The notes under the pieces are model-generated. The model was given only the letters and a program-made list of their open reading frames with translations, made no database searches and had not been told where the DNA came from. Below are positions 56,710 to 64,000 of a stretch of 64,000 nt of DNA, one piece after another. The first letter of the stretch is position 1. Each line of letters starts with the position of its first letter. The position numbers and the translations under genes are program-made. This DNA is from Gammaproteobacteria bacterium (GTDB lineage Bacteria; Pseudomonadota; Gammaproteobacteria; Enterobacterales; Psychrobiaceae), in contig JABSRT010000018.1 in assembly GCA_013214945.1 (NCBI GenBank), positions 45,258-109,257 on the forward strand, in the 5' to 3' direction.

Positions 56710-58686
56710 TTGAGTGACATGGCTAAAAATTTAATACTGTGGTTAGTAATAGCTGTTGTATTGATGTCAGTATTTCAAGGGTTTGGTAGCGACAGTCCAA
56801 ATGCCAATAAATTAGATTACACATCATTTGTTCAAGAAGTTGATCGGGGCAGTGTGGCGAACATAAATGTTAGTGAAGATGGCATCACCTTTAATGGCGA
56901 ACGTCGTGATGGTAGCAAGTTTGTTACTATTTTACCGATGTATGATTCAAAACTAATCGATCAGTTAATTATTAAAGGAGTTCGTGTCGACCGTAAAGCA
57001 CCAGAAGAAAGCAGTGTGTTAATGTCGATTCTAATTTCTTGGTTCCCAATGATCTTATTAATCGGGGTCTGGATCTTCTTTATGCGCCAAATGCAAGGCG
57101 GCGGTGGTAAAGGCGCGATGTCTTTTGGCAAAAGCAAAGCCCGCTTAATGAGTGATGATCAAATCAACACCAGTTTTGCAGATGTTGCCGGTTGTGATGA
57201 AGCCAAAGAAGAAGTGGCTGAGTTGGTAGATTACTTACGCGAGCCGACCAAATTCCAAAAACTTGGTGGTCGTATTCCAACGGGTATATTGCTAGTTGGT
57301 CCTCCAGGTACGGGTAAAACATTACTGGCTAAAGCGATTGCCGGTGAAGCTAAAGTTCCGTTCTTTACCATATCAGGTTCTGACTTTGTTGAAATGTTTG
57401 TTGGTGTTGGCGCATCACGTGTCCGTGACATGTTTGAGCAAGCTAAAAAATCTGCGCCTTGTATTATCTTTATCGATGAAATCGATGCCGTTGGTCGCCA
57501 ACGTGGTGCAGGTTTAGGTGGTGGTAATGATGAGCGTGAGCAAACATTAAACCAGATGTTAGTTGAAATGGATGGTTTTGAAGGTAATGAAGGTATTATC
57601 GTTATTGCCGCGACTAACCGTCCAGACGTGTTAGATCCAGCATTGCTACGTCCTGGTCGTTTTGACCGTCAAGTGGTTGTTAGCTTGCCTGATATTAAAG
57701 GCCGTGAGCAAATACTTAAAGTGCATATGCGTAAAGTGCCATTAGGCGATGATGTTGTAGCGAGTGTTATTGCTCGTGGTACACCTGGTTTCTCAGGTGC
57801 AGATTTAGCGAACTTAGTTAATGAAGCAGCGTTATTTGCAGCCCGTGGTGTTAAACGTGTTGTTAGCATGGAAGAGTTTGAAAAAGCCAAAGACAAAATC
57901 ATGATGGGCGCAGAGCGCAAGTCAATGGTTATGCGTGAGTCAGAGAAGAAGATGACTGCCTACCATGAAGCTGGACACGCGATTGTTGGTCGTTTGGTAC
58001 CAGAACATGATCCAGTTTATAAAGTAAGCATCATTCCTCGTGGCCGTGCGTTGGGTGTGACTATGTATCTACCCGATCATGATCGCGTAAGCCATTCTAA
58101 GCTGCATTTAGAAAGCATGATCTCGAGTTTATACGGCGGTCGTATTGCTGAGTCACTTATTTATGGTGAAGATCGTGTTAGTACTGGCGCTTCGAATGAC
58201 ATTGAACGTGCTACTGAAATTGCACGCAAAATGGTTACTCAGTGGGGTCTTTCTGAAAAATTAGGACCGTTGCTTTACGCTGACGAAGAAGGCGAAGTAT
58301 TCTTAGGCCGTAGTGTTGGTAAAAACAAGCACATGTCAGAAGAAACAACACGTGCCATTGACCTAGAAATTAGAGCGTTCATTGACCGTAACTACGAACG
58401 TGCACAAAAAATCCTTGAAGAGAACATTGATATTCTTCATTCGATGACTGCTTGTTTGATGAAATATGAAACTATCGATGCATTGCAAATTGATGACTTG
58501 ATGGAACGTATTGAACCTCGTCCGCCAGCAAACTGGACCAAAGATGATGTTGCTGCCAGCAATGACTCAGACAATGATTCAGGCGCAACTGTTGTAAAGG
58601 ATGAAGCAACAACTAAAACTGATACCGACGCCGATAAAGCGCCTACAGTTGATAGCACAGAACCAAAAACTGATTCTCCTAGCTAA
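56710..58686 (+). CDS. ftsH: ATP-dependent zinc metalloprotease FtsH
   Basis: Membrane AAA+ protease that degrades sigma-32, LpxC and unassembled membrane proteins. Two N-terminal helices (about 7-25 and 100-120) flank a periplasmic domain. The AAA domain has GPPGTGKT (about 197) and [10 protein letters not shown], and the zinc site is HEAGH at about 419-423. The TTG at 56710 follows AGAGG and gives [11 protein letters not shown]; the longer frame from 56674 is unlikely. The Asp/Thr-rich C-terminal tail is acidic and longer than in E. coli. Confidence 0.97.
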   Translation: MSDMAKNLILWLVIAVVLMSVFQGFGSDSPNANKLDYTSFVQEVDRGSVANINVSEDGITFNGERRDGSKFVTILPMYDSKLIDQLIIKGVRVDRKAPEESSVLMSILISWFPMILLIGVWIFFMRQMQGGGGKGAMSFGKSKARLMSDDQINTSFADVAGCDEAKEEVAELVDYLREPTKFQKLGGRIPTGILLVGPPGTGKTLLAKAIAGEAKVPFFTISGSDFVEMFVGVGASRVRDMFEQAKKSAPCIIFIDEIDAVGRQRGAGLGGGNDEREQTLNQMLVEMDGFEGNEGIIVIAATNRPDVLDPALLRPGRFDRQVVVSLPDIKGREQILKVHMRKVPLGDDVVASVIARGTPGFSGADLANLVNEAALFAARGVKRVVSMEEFEKAKDKIMMGAERKSMVMRESEKKMTAYHEAGHAIVGRLVPEHDPVYKVSIIPRGRALGVTMYLPDHDRVSHSKLHLESMISSLYGGRIAESLIYGEDRVSTGASNDIERATEIARKMVTQWGLSEKLGPLLYADEEGEVFLGRSVGKNKHMSEETTRAIDLEIRAFIDRNYERAQKILEENIDILHSMTACLMKYETIDALQIDDLMERIEPRPPANWTKDDVAASNDSDNDSGATVVKDEATTKTDTDADKAPTVDSTEPKTDSPS

Positions 58687-58713
58687 TCTTAGCTCAGTTG
58701 ATGATTTTAAATT

Positions 58714-58740
58714 AGCCTCGATTTAGATCGAGGCTTTTTT
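58714..58740 (+). terminator. ftsH terminator
   Basis: AGCCTCGAT paired with ATCGAGGCT and T6. It separates rlmE-ftsH from folP. Confidence 0.92.
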
Positions 58741-58764
58741 GTATAACCAGTACTGTGGTAGCAG

Positions 58765-59592
58765 ATGTTAAAAAGTAAAAATAAGATCTTACGGCTGGAC
58801 ACCCCGAAAATAATGGGGATTTTAAATGTCACGCCCGACTCATTTTCTGATGGTGGCCGCTTTAATAATCATCAACAAGCACTTGTTCAAGTTGAAAAAA
58901 TGCTAAACGATGGTGCTACCATCATTGATATTGGTGGCGAATCAACCCGTCCTGGTGCACCCGATGTAGCGGTTGCACAAGAACTGGATCGAGTTATTCC
59001 GGTGATTGAAGCCATTGCGACACGGTTTGACTGCTGGATTTCAATTGATACCAGTAAAGCACCAGTGATGGCTGCGGCTGTTAATGCCGGCGCTGATTTA
59101 ATTAACGATGTTCGGGCACTACAAGAGCCTGATGCTTTATCTGTCGCAGCGCAGCTCGATGTGCCCGTGTGCTTAATGCACATGCAAGGGCAACCGCGCA
59201 CTATGCAAGCGGCACCAAAGTATGACGAACTAATTAGTCAAATTATCGTTTTTTTTGAGCAACGCATTGCAGCTTGCGAGCAAGCTGGCATTAAGAAAGA
59301 GCACATTATCGTTGACCCAGGTTTTGGTTTTGGTAAAACCATGGGTCACAATTTTAGTCTGATTAAACATTTAACAGCATTTGAAGCACTAGGTTTGCCT
59401 ATTTTGGCCGGATTATCACGCAAGAGTATGTTTGATCATTTGTTGTCTCGGGCGCCAAATGAACGTTTAGCGGCCAGTTTAGCCGGCGCGCTATTATGCG
59501 CTCAGCAAGGCGCTAAGATAATTAGAGTGCATGACGTTAAAGAAACCGCAGACGTCATTAAAGTGCTTGCTGCGACTCAGCAGGCAGTTTAA
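58765..59592 (+). CDS. folP: Dihydropteroate synthase
   Basis: Joins 6-hydroxymethyl-dihydropterin diphosphate and p-aminobenzoate in folate synthesis; the sulfonamide target. 275 residues. Signatures are GILNVTPDSFSDGG (about 18-31), IDIGGESTRPGA (about 53) and the later DPGFGFGKT. No change in the pABA-loop residues is apparent. glmM follows, as in E. coli. Confidence 0.97.
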   Translation: MLKSKNKILRLDTPKIMGILNVTPDSFSDGGRFNNHQQALVQVEKMLNDGATIIDIGGESTRPGAPDVAVAQELDRVIPVIEAIATRFDCWISIDTSKAPVMAAAVNAGADLINDVRALQEPDALSVAAQLDVPVCLMHMQGQPRTMQAAPKYDELISQIIVFFEQRIAACEQAGIKKEHIIVDPGFGFGKTMGHNFSLIKHLTAFEALGLPILAGLSRKSMFDHLLSRAPNERLAASLAGALLCAQQGAKIIRVHDVKETADVIKVLAATQQAV

Positions 59593-59594
59593 AA

Positions 59595-59625
59595 AGTACA
59601 GGCTAACGTGACGTTAGCCTGTACT
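59595..59625. other. Near-perfect inverted repeat after folP
   Basis: AGTACAGGCTAACGT and ACGTTAGCCTGTACT are exact complements around one base. No T run follows, so it may be a terminator-like or regulatory palindrome between folP and glmM. Confidence 0.6.
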
Positions 59626-59710
59626 GAGAACGAACAAGTTAACCGGACTATTCACGATGACAATCATCACCGTCACGGTTAACGACAAGTAAAATGATAA
59701 AGGAAATAAC

Positions 59711-61051
59711 ATGTCACAACGTAAATATTTTGGAACAGATGGAATTCGAGGCAAAGTAGGCGAGGGACATATCACCCCAGCGTTCGCGATGCGTTTAGGT
59801 TACGCCGCCGGTAAGGTACTTGCCAAGCTAGGCACTCGAAAAGTTATTATTGGCAAGGATACCCGGATATCTGGTTACATGTTCGAATCAGCACTGGAAG
59901 CTGGTTTGTCTGCAGCGGGTTTAAACGTTGTGTTGGTTGGCCCAATGCCAACGCCTGCGGTGGCCTATTTAACGCGAACCTTCCGCGCTGAAGCGGGCAT
60001 TGTTATTAGTGCATCGCACAACCCATATTATGATAACGGCATTAAGTTTTTCTCGGCAGACGGTACCAAACTTGACGACGATCTTGAGTTGGCGATTGAA
60101 GCTGAACTAGATAAAGAAATGGGCTGTGTTGAATCTGAGTTGCTGGGCAAAGCGACTCGAATTGATGATGCCGCAGGTCGCTACATCGAATTTTGTAAAA
60201 GTAACTTCCCTAATGCCTTATCACTTCATGGCATGAAGTTAGTGGTCGATTGCGCCCACGGCGCCACGTATCACATCGCTCCTGCCGTATTTTCTGAATT
60301 AGGCGCTGAGGTCATTACCATCGGTTGTTCGCCTAACGGCTTAAACATTAACGATGGTTATGGTGCAACCGATTTAGCTAACTTGCAAAAAAAGGTTGTT
60401 GAAGAAGGTGCTGATTTAGGGATAGCGCTTGACGGCGACGGCGATCGCTTAATGATGGTTGACCGAACAGGTTACGCGCTTGACGGTGATGAAACGCTTT
60501 ACATTATCGTGCGTGAAGCACTTAAAAGCGGCATGTTAGGTGGCGGTGTTGTCGGCACTAAAATGAGTAACCTTGGTTTTGAGCTTGCGTTGAAAAACCT
60601 AGGCGTGCCATTTATTCGCGCCGATGTTGGCGATCGCCATGTCATGGAAGCGCTAGCAGCCAATGGTTGGAAAATTGGTGGTGAAAACTCAGGCCACATT
60701 ATTTCACTTGATCATAATACCACTGGTGACGGCATTGTTGCGGCCTTGTTGATCTTAACAGCCATTCAGCACTCAGGGCTCGATCTGGTTGATTTACGCC
60801 AAGGCATGACCTTATTACCGCAAACTATGATTAATGTCCGTTACAAAGCAGGGCAGGAAATTATGACTAACGCGCAAGTCTTACAAGCGGTTGCAGACTC
60901 TGAGCAAGCCTTAGGCAACGATGGTCGGGTACTGCTGCGCAAATCAGGGACTGAACCAGTAATCCGCGTTATGGTCGAAGGTGTTAATGAAGACGACGTT
61001 AACTTCCACGCACAAAAAATTGCTGCCGTGGTAAAAACGCTTTGTGATTAA
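59711..61051 (+). CDS. glmM: Phosphoglucosamine mutase
   Basis: Interconverts glucosamine 6- and 1-phosphate for peptidoglycan and LPS synthesis. 446 residues (E. coli 445). The phosphoserine is Ser102 in [15 protein letters not shown]; the metal loop is DGDGDR and the phosphate-binding loop [18 protein letters not shown] precedes the ATG. Confidence 0.98.
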   Translation: MSQRKYFGTDGIRGKVGEGHITPAFAMRLGYAAGKVLAKLGTRKVIIGKDTRISGYMFESALEAGLSAAGLNVVLVGPMPTPAVAYLTRTFRAEAGIVISASHNPYYDNGIKFFSADGTKLDDDLELAIEAELDKEMGCVESELLGKATRIDDAAGRYIEFCKSNFPNALSLHGMKLVVDCAHGATYHIAPAVFSELGAEVITIGCSPNGLNINDGYGATDLANLQKKVVEEGADLGIALDGDGDRLMMVDRTGYALDGDETLYIIVREALKSGMLGGGVVGTKMSNLGFELALKNLGVPFIRADVGDRHVMEALAANGWKIGGENSGHIISLDHNTTGDGIVAALLILTAIQHSGLDLVDLRQGMTLLPQTMINVRYKAGQEIMTNAQVLQAVADSEQALGNDGRVLLRKSGTEPVIRVMVEGVNEDDVNFHAQKIAAVVKTLCD

Positions 61052-61072
61052 TGAGTAAGCTATTTATGACTT

Positions 61073-61090
61073 TGTCACATGGATGTGACA
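61073..61090. promoter_or_regulatory. 18-bp palindrome upstream of tpiA
   Basis: TGTCACAT-GG-ATGTGACA, a perfect dyad with a two-base centre, between glmM and tpiA. No T run, so an operator is more likely than a terminator; no regulator can be assigned. Confidence 0.4.
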
Positions 61091-61205
61091 CTAAATGATT
61101 AAAAAACCCTCGAACAACCATAAATATTAATATATTTCGCTTTGTAACTTGTAACGAGCACTAAGAATAGTTAATATCAGCCCCGCCTTAATGGAGAGAA
61201 TACGA

Positions 61206-61973
61206 ATGACCAAGTTGAGACCATTGGTTGCCGCCAATTGGAAAATGAACGGTAACAGATTGTTAGCTGAAGAATTTAGCAAAAGCTTTTCTACTCAGCA
61301 ACTTAATAGTGTTGATGTTGTTTTATGTCCTCCTAGTGTGTATCTTGAATCGTTAATCACACAAGTTGCAACTAACGGATCAGTAATTAAAGTCGGCGCT
61401 CAAAATGTAAGTGAGCAAGCCAAAGGCGCTTTTACTGGTGAACTATCAACTGAAATGTTGTTAGACCTAGGTTGTGAATATGTGATTGTTGGTCACTCTG
61501 AACGTCGAAGCCTATATGGTGAAACACCGGAGCTTGTTGCCAATAAGTATCAAGCCGCGTTAGCCGCTGGTTTAGTCCCGATATTATGTACCGGTGAATC
61601 AGACGAACAGCGTGAGCAAGAACTAACATTTAATGTTATCGCACAAGATATTGATGCGGTTATTGAACAAAGCTCTATCGCTGCGTTTACTAACGGTGTA
61701 ATAGCGTACGAACCTGTATGGGCTATTGGTACAGGCAAGAGCGCAACCCCAGCTCAGGCACAAGAAGTTCATCGCTTTATTCGTCAACATTTGGCGAAGC
61801 ACGATGAAGAAGTGGCCGCTGGAGTAAGAATTCTATACGGCGGCAGTGTTAATGAAAACAACGCTGCTGAACTATTTAAGCAAGATGACATAAATGGGGC
61901 CTTAGTTGGCGGCGCGAGTTTAATCGCTGAAAAATTTATGACCATTTGTCAAAACGCACAGAGAAACGACTAA
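61206..61973 (+). CDS. tpiA: Triosephosphate isomerase
   Basis: Glycolytic enzyme, 255 residues. Catalytic residues are visible: Lys in ANWKMNGNR (about 13), His in VGHSERR (about 95) and Glu in YEPVWAIGTG (about 168); the closing loop and GGSVNENN follow. Start 61206 has GGAGAG upstream and the family-typical MTKLRPLVAANWK. Overlaps secG by one base. Confidence 0.97.
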   Translation: MTKLRPLVAANWKMNGNRLLAEEFSKSFSTQQLNSVDVVLCPPSVYLESLITQVATNGSVIKVGAQNVSEQAKGAFTGELSTEMLLDLGCEYVIVGHSERRSLYGETPELVANKYQAALAAGLVPILCTGESDEQREQELTFNVIAQDIDAVIEQSSIAAFTNGVIAYEPVWAIGTGKSATPAQAQEVHRFIRQHLAKHDEEVAAGVRILYGGSVNENNAAELFKQDDINGALVGGASLIAEKFMTICQNAQRND

Positions 61974-62314
61974 TGTATGAAATACTAATTGTAATATATT
62001 TGGTAGTAGCACTCGCTATCGTAGGTTTGGTGTTAATTCAGCAGGGTAAAGGAGCTGACATGGGCGCTTCTTTTGGTAGCGGCTCATCTGGAACTCTTTT
62101 TGGTTCATCAGGTGCAGGTAACTTCCTAACTCGTAGCACTGGTGTTTTAGCAACTATCTTCTTCTTGATAAGCTTAATACTAGGTAATCTGACTGCTGAA
62201 CGTGCTAATAAAGTAGATGAGTTTGAAAATCTTTCAAACCCAGTTATCGAAGCCGTTGAACAAGCTAAAGACGCTGATGTGCCAGTATCTGATAGCGCAG
62301 ATGTACCAAACTAG
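61973..62314 (+). CDS. secG: Protein-export membrane protein SecG
   Basis: Small SecYEG translocon subunit, 113 residues, two helices (about 3-22 and 53-73) with LIQQGKGADMGASFGSGSSGTLFG between them. The start ATG lies in TAATG with the tpiA stop. The tail is acidic. Followed by tRNA-Leu. Confidence 0.95.
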   Translation: MYEILIVIYLVVALAIVGLVLIQQGKGADMGASFGSGSSGTLFGSSGAGNFLTRSTGVLATIFFLISLILGNLTAERANKVDEFENLSNPVIEAVEQAKDADVPVSDSADVPN

Positions 62315-62349
62315 AAAACTTGGCTTAACAGCCTAAATGAAATAAATTT

Positions 62350-62434
62350 GCGGATGTGGTGAAATTGGTAGACACGCAGCCTTGAGGGGGCTGTGCTTTA
62401 GGGCGTGGGGGTTCAAGTCCCCCCATCCGCACCA
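62350..62434 (+). tRNA. tRNA-Leu(GAG)
   Basis: 85 nt including encoded CCA. Acceptor GCGGATG pairs with CATCCGC. The anticodon arm is CAGCC-TTGAGGG-GGCTG with GAG at 62384-62386, and the long variable arm and GGTTCAAGTCC T arm are as in E. coli tRNA-Leu(GAG). Likely transcribed with secG. Confidence 0.97.
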
Positions 62435-62440
62435 AATTAG

Positions 62441-62475
62441 AAAAGCCCGTTACTCGAAAGAGTAACGGGCTTTTT
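62441..62475 (+). terminator. Terminator after secG-tRNA-Leu
   Basis: AAAAGCCCGTTACTC/GAGTAACGGGCTTTTT, loop GAAA, then T5. Confidence 0.95.
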
Positions 62476-62591
62476 GCTATCTAGAATTTAAGTTTTAGCT
62501 TTAAGGCATTGAACCGCTACACAGCAGCGTAACCATACAACAGCCTTCAAGTCGAATTACTTAACGACACACTCACTATGGATTAATTATT

Positions 62592-63833
62592 TTGCAGACA
62601 CTTTCTCAGCTACAATCTGGCGAACTAGCAGGTATTCAACGCTTAGCCTTATCTGAAAACTTAACGTCATTTCCATTAGAAATATTGTCATTGGCTGACA
62701 GCTTAGAAATTCTTGATTTATCCAACAACCAATTAACCTCATTGCCACCAGAATTAGCGCAGTTAAAGCAGCTTAAAATTATTTTTGCTTCAAACAACCA
62801 GTTTGAAACATTACCTGAAGTACTCGGACAATGCCCTAATTTAGAAATGGTCGGCTTTAAATCAAACCAAATTAATCAGGTTCCGGCTAGTGCATTACCA
62901 CCAAAATTACGCTGGCTGATCTTAACGGATAACCGGATTGAAGTATTACCTGATGCCTTGGGCGAACGGCCACGCCTACAAAAATTAGCATTAGCCGGGA
63001 ATTTGTTAACAAAACTGCCGGCAACCATGGATCAGGCTACTAACCTTGAGTTAGTACGCATTTCTGCCAACCGCCTTGCCGAGTGCCCAGATCAATTGTT
63101 AGGCTTACCTAAACTTGCGTGGTTGGCGTTTTCAGGTAACCCATTTAGTCAGTCAGATATCAGCATTGAGCCTGTTCCTCACGTTTCGTCATCAAGCTTT
63201 ACCTTGCATCAAATATTAGGGCAGGGGGCGTCAGGGGTTATTTCAAAGGCTACGTGGAATAACGAGCAAGCGAGATTTCCTGATGAGGTTGCGGTTAAAG
63301 TGTTTAAAGGCGAAGTAACGAGCGATGGTTACCCTGAAGACGAATTACAAGTGTGCTTGAAAGTAGGTAATCATCCAAATCTGGTGCAGTCTTTAGCGCA
63401 AGTGAACGAGCAAGGCTACTTAGCTTTGATCATGAACTTAATACCCGCTCGCTTTAATAACTTGGGCCTACCGCCATGTTTTAAAAGCTGCACCCGCGAT
63501 ACCTTTCCAGCGAGCTTTACGCTGTCGATTGACCAAATTGCTAAAATCGTTGTTCAAATGGAAGCTGTATTTACACACCTACATCAAAATCAGGTTTGTC
63601 ATGGCGACTTATACGCCCATAACACCTTGTTCGACGACCAAGCCAATATCATCTTCGGCGACTTTGGTGCTGCCACGATGTATCACATGCTGACCCAAAA
63701 GCAGCAAGCACAAATAAAGCAGATAGAAGAGCGAGCACTTGATCATTTTATCGATGATCTATTAAGTATTTGCGCCATCGATGATCAACACAGTGAGCAG
63801 TTTAGCGTTCTTAAGCAGCGAGTAGGTAATTAG
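62592..63833 (+). CDS. Leucine-rich-repeat protein kinase
   Basis: A 413-residue protein. Residues about 1-200 are leucine-rich repeats (LEILDLSNNQLTSLPPEL and five or more similar), and 205-410 are a eukaryotic-like kinase: glycine loop LGQGASGV (about 212), VAVKVFKGE with the ATP lysine (about 235), catalytic HGDLYAHN (HRD changed to HGD) and DFGAAT. The family is known in Pseudomonas and relatives; substrate unknown. The TTG start lacks a clear ribosome site, but MQTLSQLQSGELAG matches the family start. rimP and nusA are not seen before the window ends. Confidence 0.88.
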   Translation: MQTLSQLQSGELAGIQRLALSENLTSFPLEILSLADSLEILDLSNNQLTSLPPELAQLKQLKIIFASNNQFETLPEVLGQCPNLEMVGFKSNQINQVPASALPPKLRWLILTDNRIEVLPDALGERPRLQKLALAGNLLTKLPATMDQATNLELVRISANRLAECPDQLLGLPKLAWLAFSGNPFSQSDISIEPVPHVSSSSFTLHQILGQGASGVISKATWNNEQARFPDEVAVKVFKGEVTSDGYPEDELQVCLKVGNHPNLVQSLAQVNEQGYLALIMNLIPARFNNLGLPPCFKSCTRDTFPASFTLSIDQIAKIVVQMEAVFTHLHQNQVCHGDLYAHNTLFDDQANIIFGDFGAATMYHMLTQKQQAQIKQIEERALDHFIDDLLSICAIDDQHSEQFSVLKQRVGN

Positions 63834-63841
63834 AAAAATTT

Positions 63842-63905
63842 GGTCACCCATAATATGTTAATAACAAAAATTGTTAAATATCAGTAATATTTTTATGGGT
63901 GTCCC
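63842..63905. repeat. REP-like hairpin
   Basis: GGTCACCCATAA (63842-63853) and TTATGGGTGTCC (63893-63904) pair with one mismatch across about 39 bases. The half-repeat equals the ends flanking the transposase at 11712-13026. The rest of the window end (63906-64000) shows no gene. Confidence 0.6.
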
Positions 63906-64000
63906 TTTTTATTATCAACACAGCCCGAATTCAACATGCAAGTGCACCACAAGCAGTAAGATATTCTAAATGAAAGCATTCTGAAGTATTTGCTAATGTA

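Noticed and set aside
62435..64000. Prophage or integrative element at tRNA-Leu
   Set aside because: No integrase and no repeated tRNA 3' end seen in the remaining sequence.

Overview
The window looks like chromosomal DNA of a marine gammaproteobacterium of the order Alteromonadales (Shewanella/Colwellia/Psychromonas-like). This is judged from an AT-leaning composition, conserved blocks (rpsP-rimM-trmD-rplS, rlmE-ftsH-folP-glmM-tpiA-secG-tRNA-Leu, sprT-endA, dapA-bamC), small families typical of these bacteria (DUF3010, DUF3545, DUF2750) and E. coli-like versions of RNase II, RraB, CnoX, CheV and MetH. No species is claimed.

Layout. 0-6.4 kb: dapA-bamC, a GNAT acetyltransferase, an RhlE-type helicase, a 5'-nucleotidase-like phosphoesterase carrying a G9 tract, and a DUF3545 gene behind a long PhoB-like box array. 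6.4-9.7 kb: arsenate-resistance operon arsR-gap-arsJ plus a DUF4202 gene. 9.8-15 kb: EamA exporter with an AraC-Ada-like repair protein, a REP-type tyrosine transposase flanked by inverted repeats, thiopurine methyltransferase and an M14 carboxypeptidase. 15-21 kb: a GAF-GAF-GGDEF-EAL protein, a degraded membrane-protein locus, DUF2750 and RNase II. 21-31 kb: a heparinase-like protein, a FrnE-like oxidoreductase, a BenE transporter with divergent XRE-cupin regulator, PlsC, RraB, a thioesterase, CnoX, EndA and SprT. 31-45 kb: SulP, CheV, DUF3010, a YgjP-like peptidase, a sugar-kinase-like phosphotransferase, an MFS carrier, MetH with met boxes, an atypical SDR, a racemase, a three-copy structured repeat and a MaoC hydratase. 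45-49.4 kb: RND pump and adaptor. 49.7-62.5 kb: core genes for SRP, ribosome and tRNA modification, phenylalanine catabolism, GreA, the heat-shock rlmE-ftsH unit, folate, cell wall, glycolysis, SecG and tRNA-Leu(GAG). 62.6-63.8 kb: a leucine-rich-repeat protein kinase.

The accessory signals that stand out are regulatory and repetitive. They are: seven PhoB-like half-sites in 11-bp phase ahead of a DUF3545 gene; a 12-bp AGTACT-phased tandem repeat recurring at several unrelated loci, twice in frame inside proteins; a roughly 203-bp intergenic repeat carrying three hairpins whose 9-bp stems are unchanged in all copies; and a GGGACACCCATAAC-like palindrome half that flanks the transposase and recurs as a hairpin 50 kb away. 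I did not find a clear anti-phage island, CRISPR array or prophage. Start codons were moved from the longest reading frame wherever a Shine-Dalgarno or family alignment favoured an internal start. All homology statements come from recognising family motifs by eye; no database search was possible.
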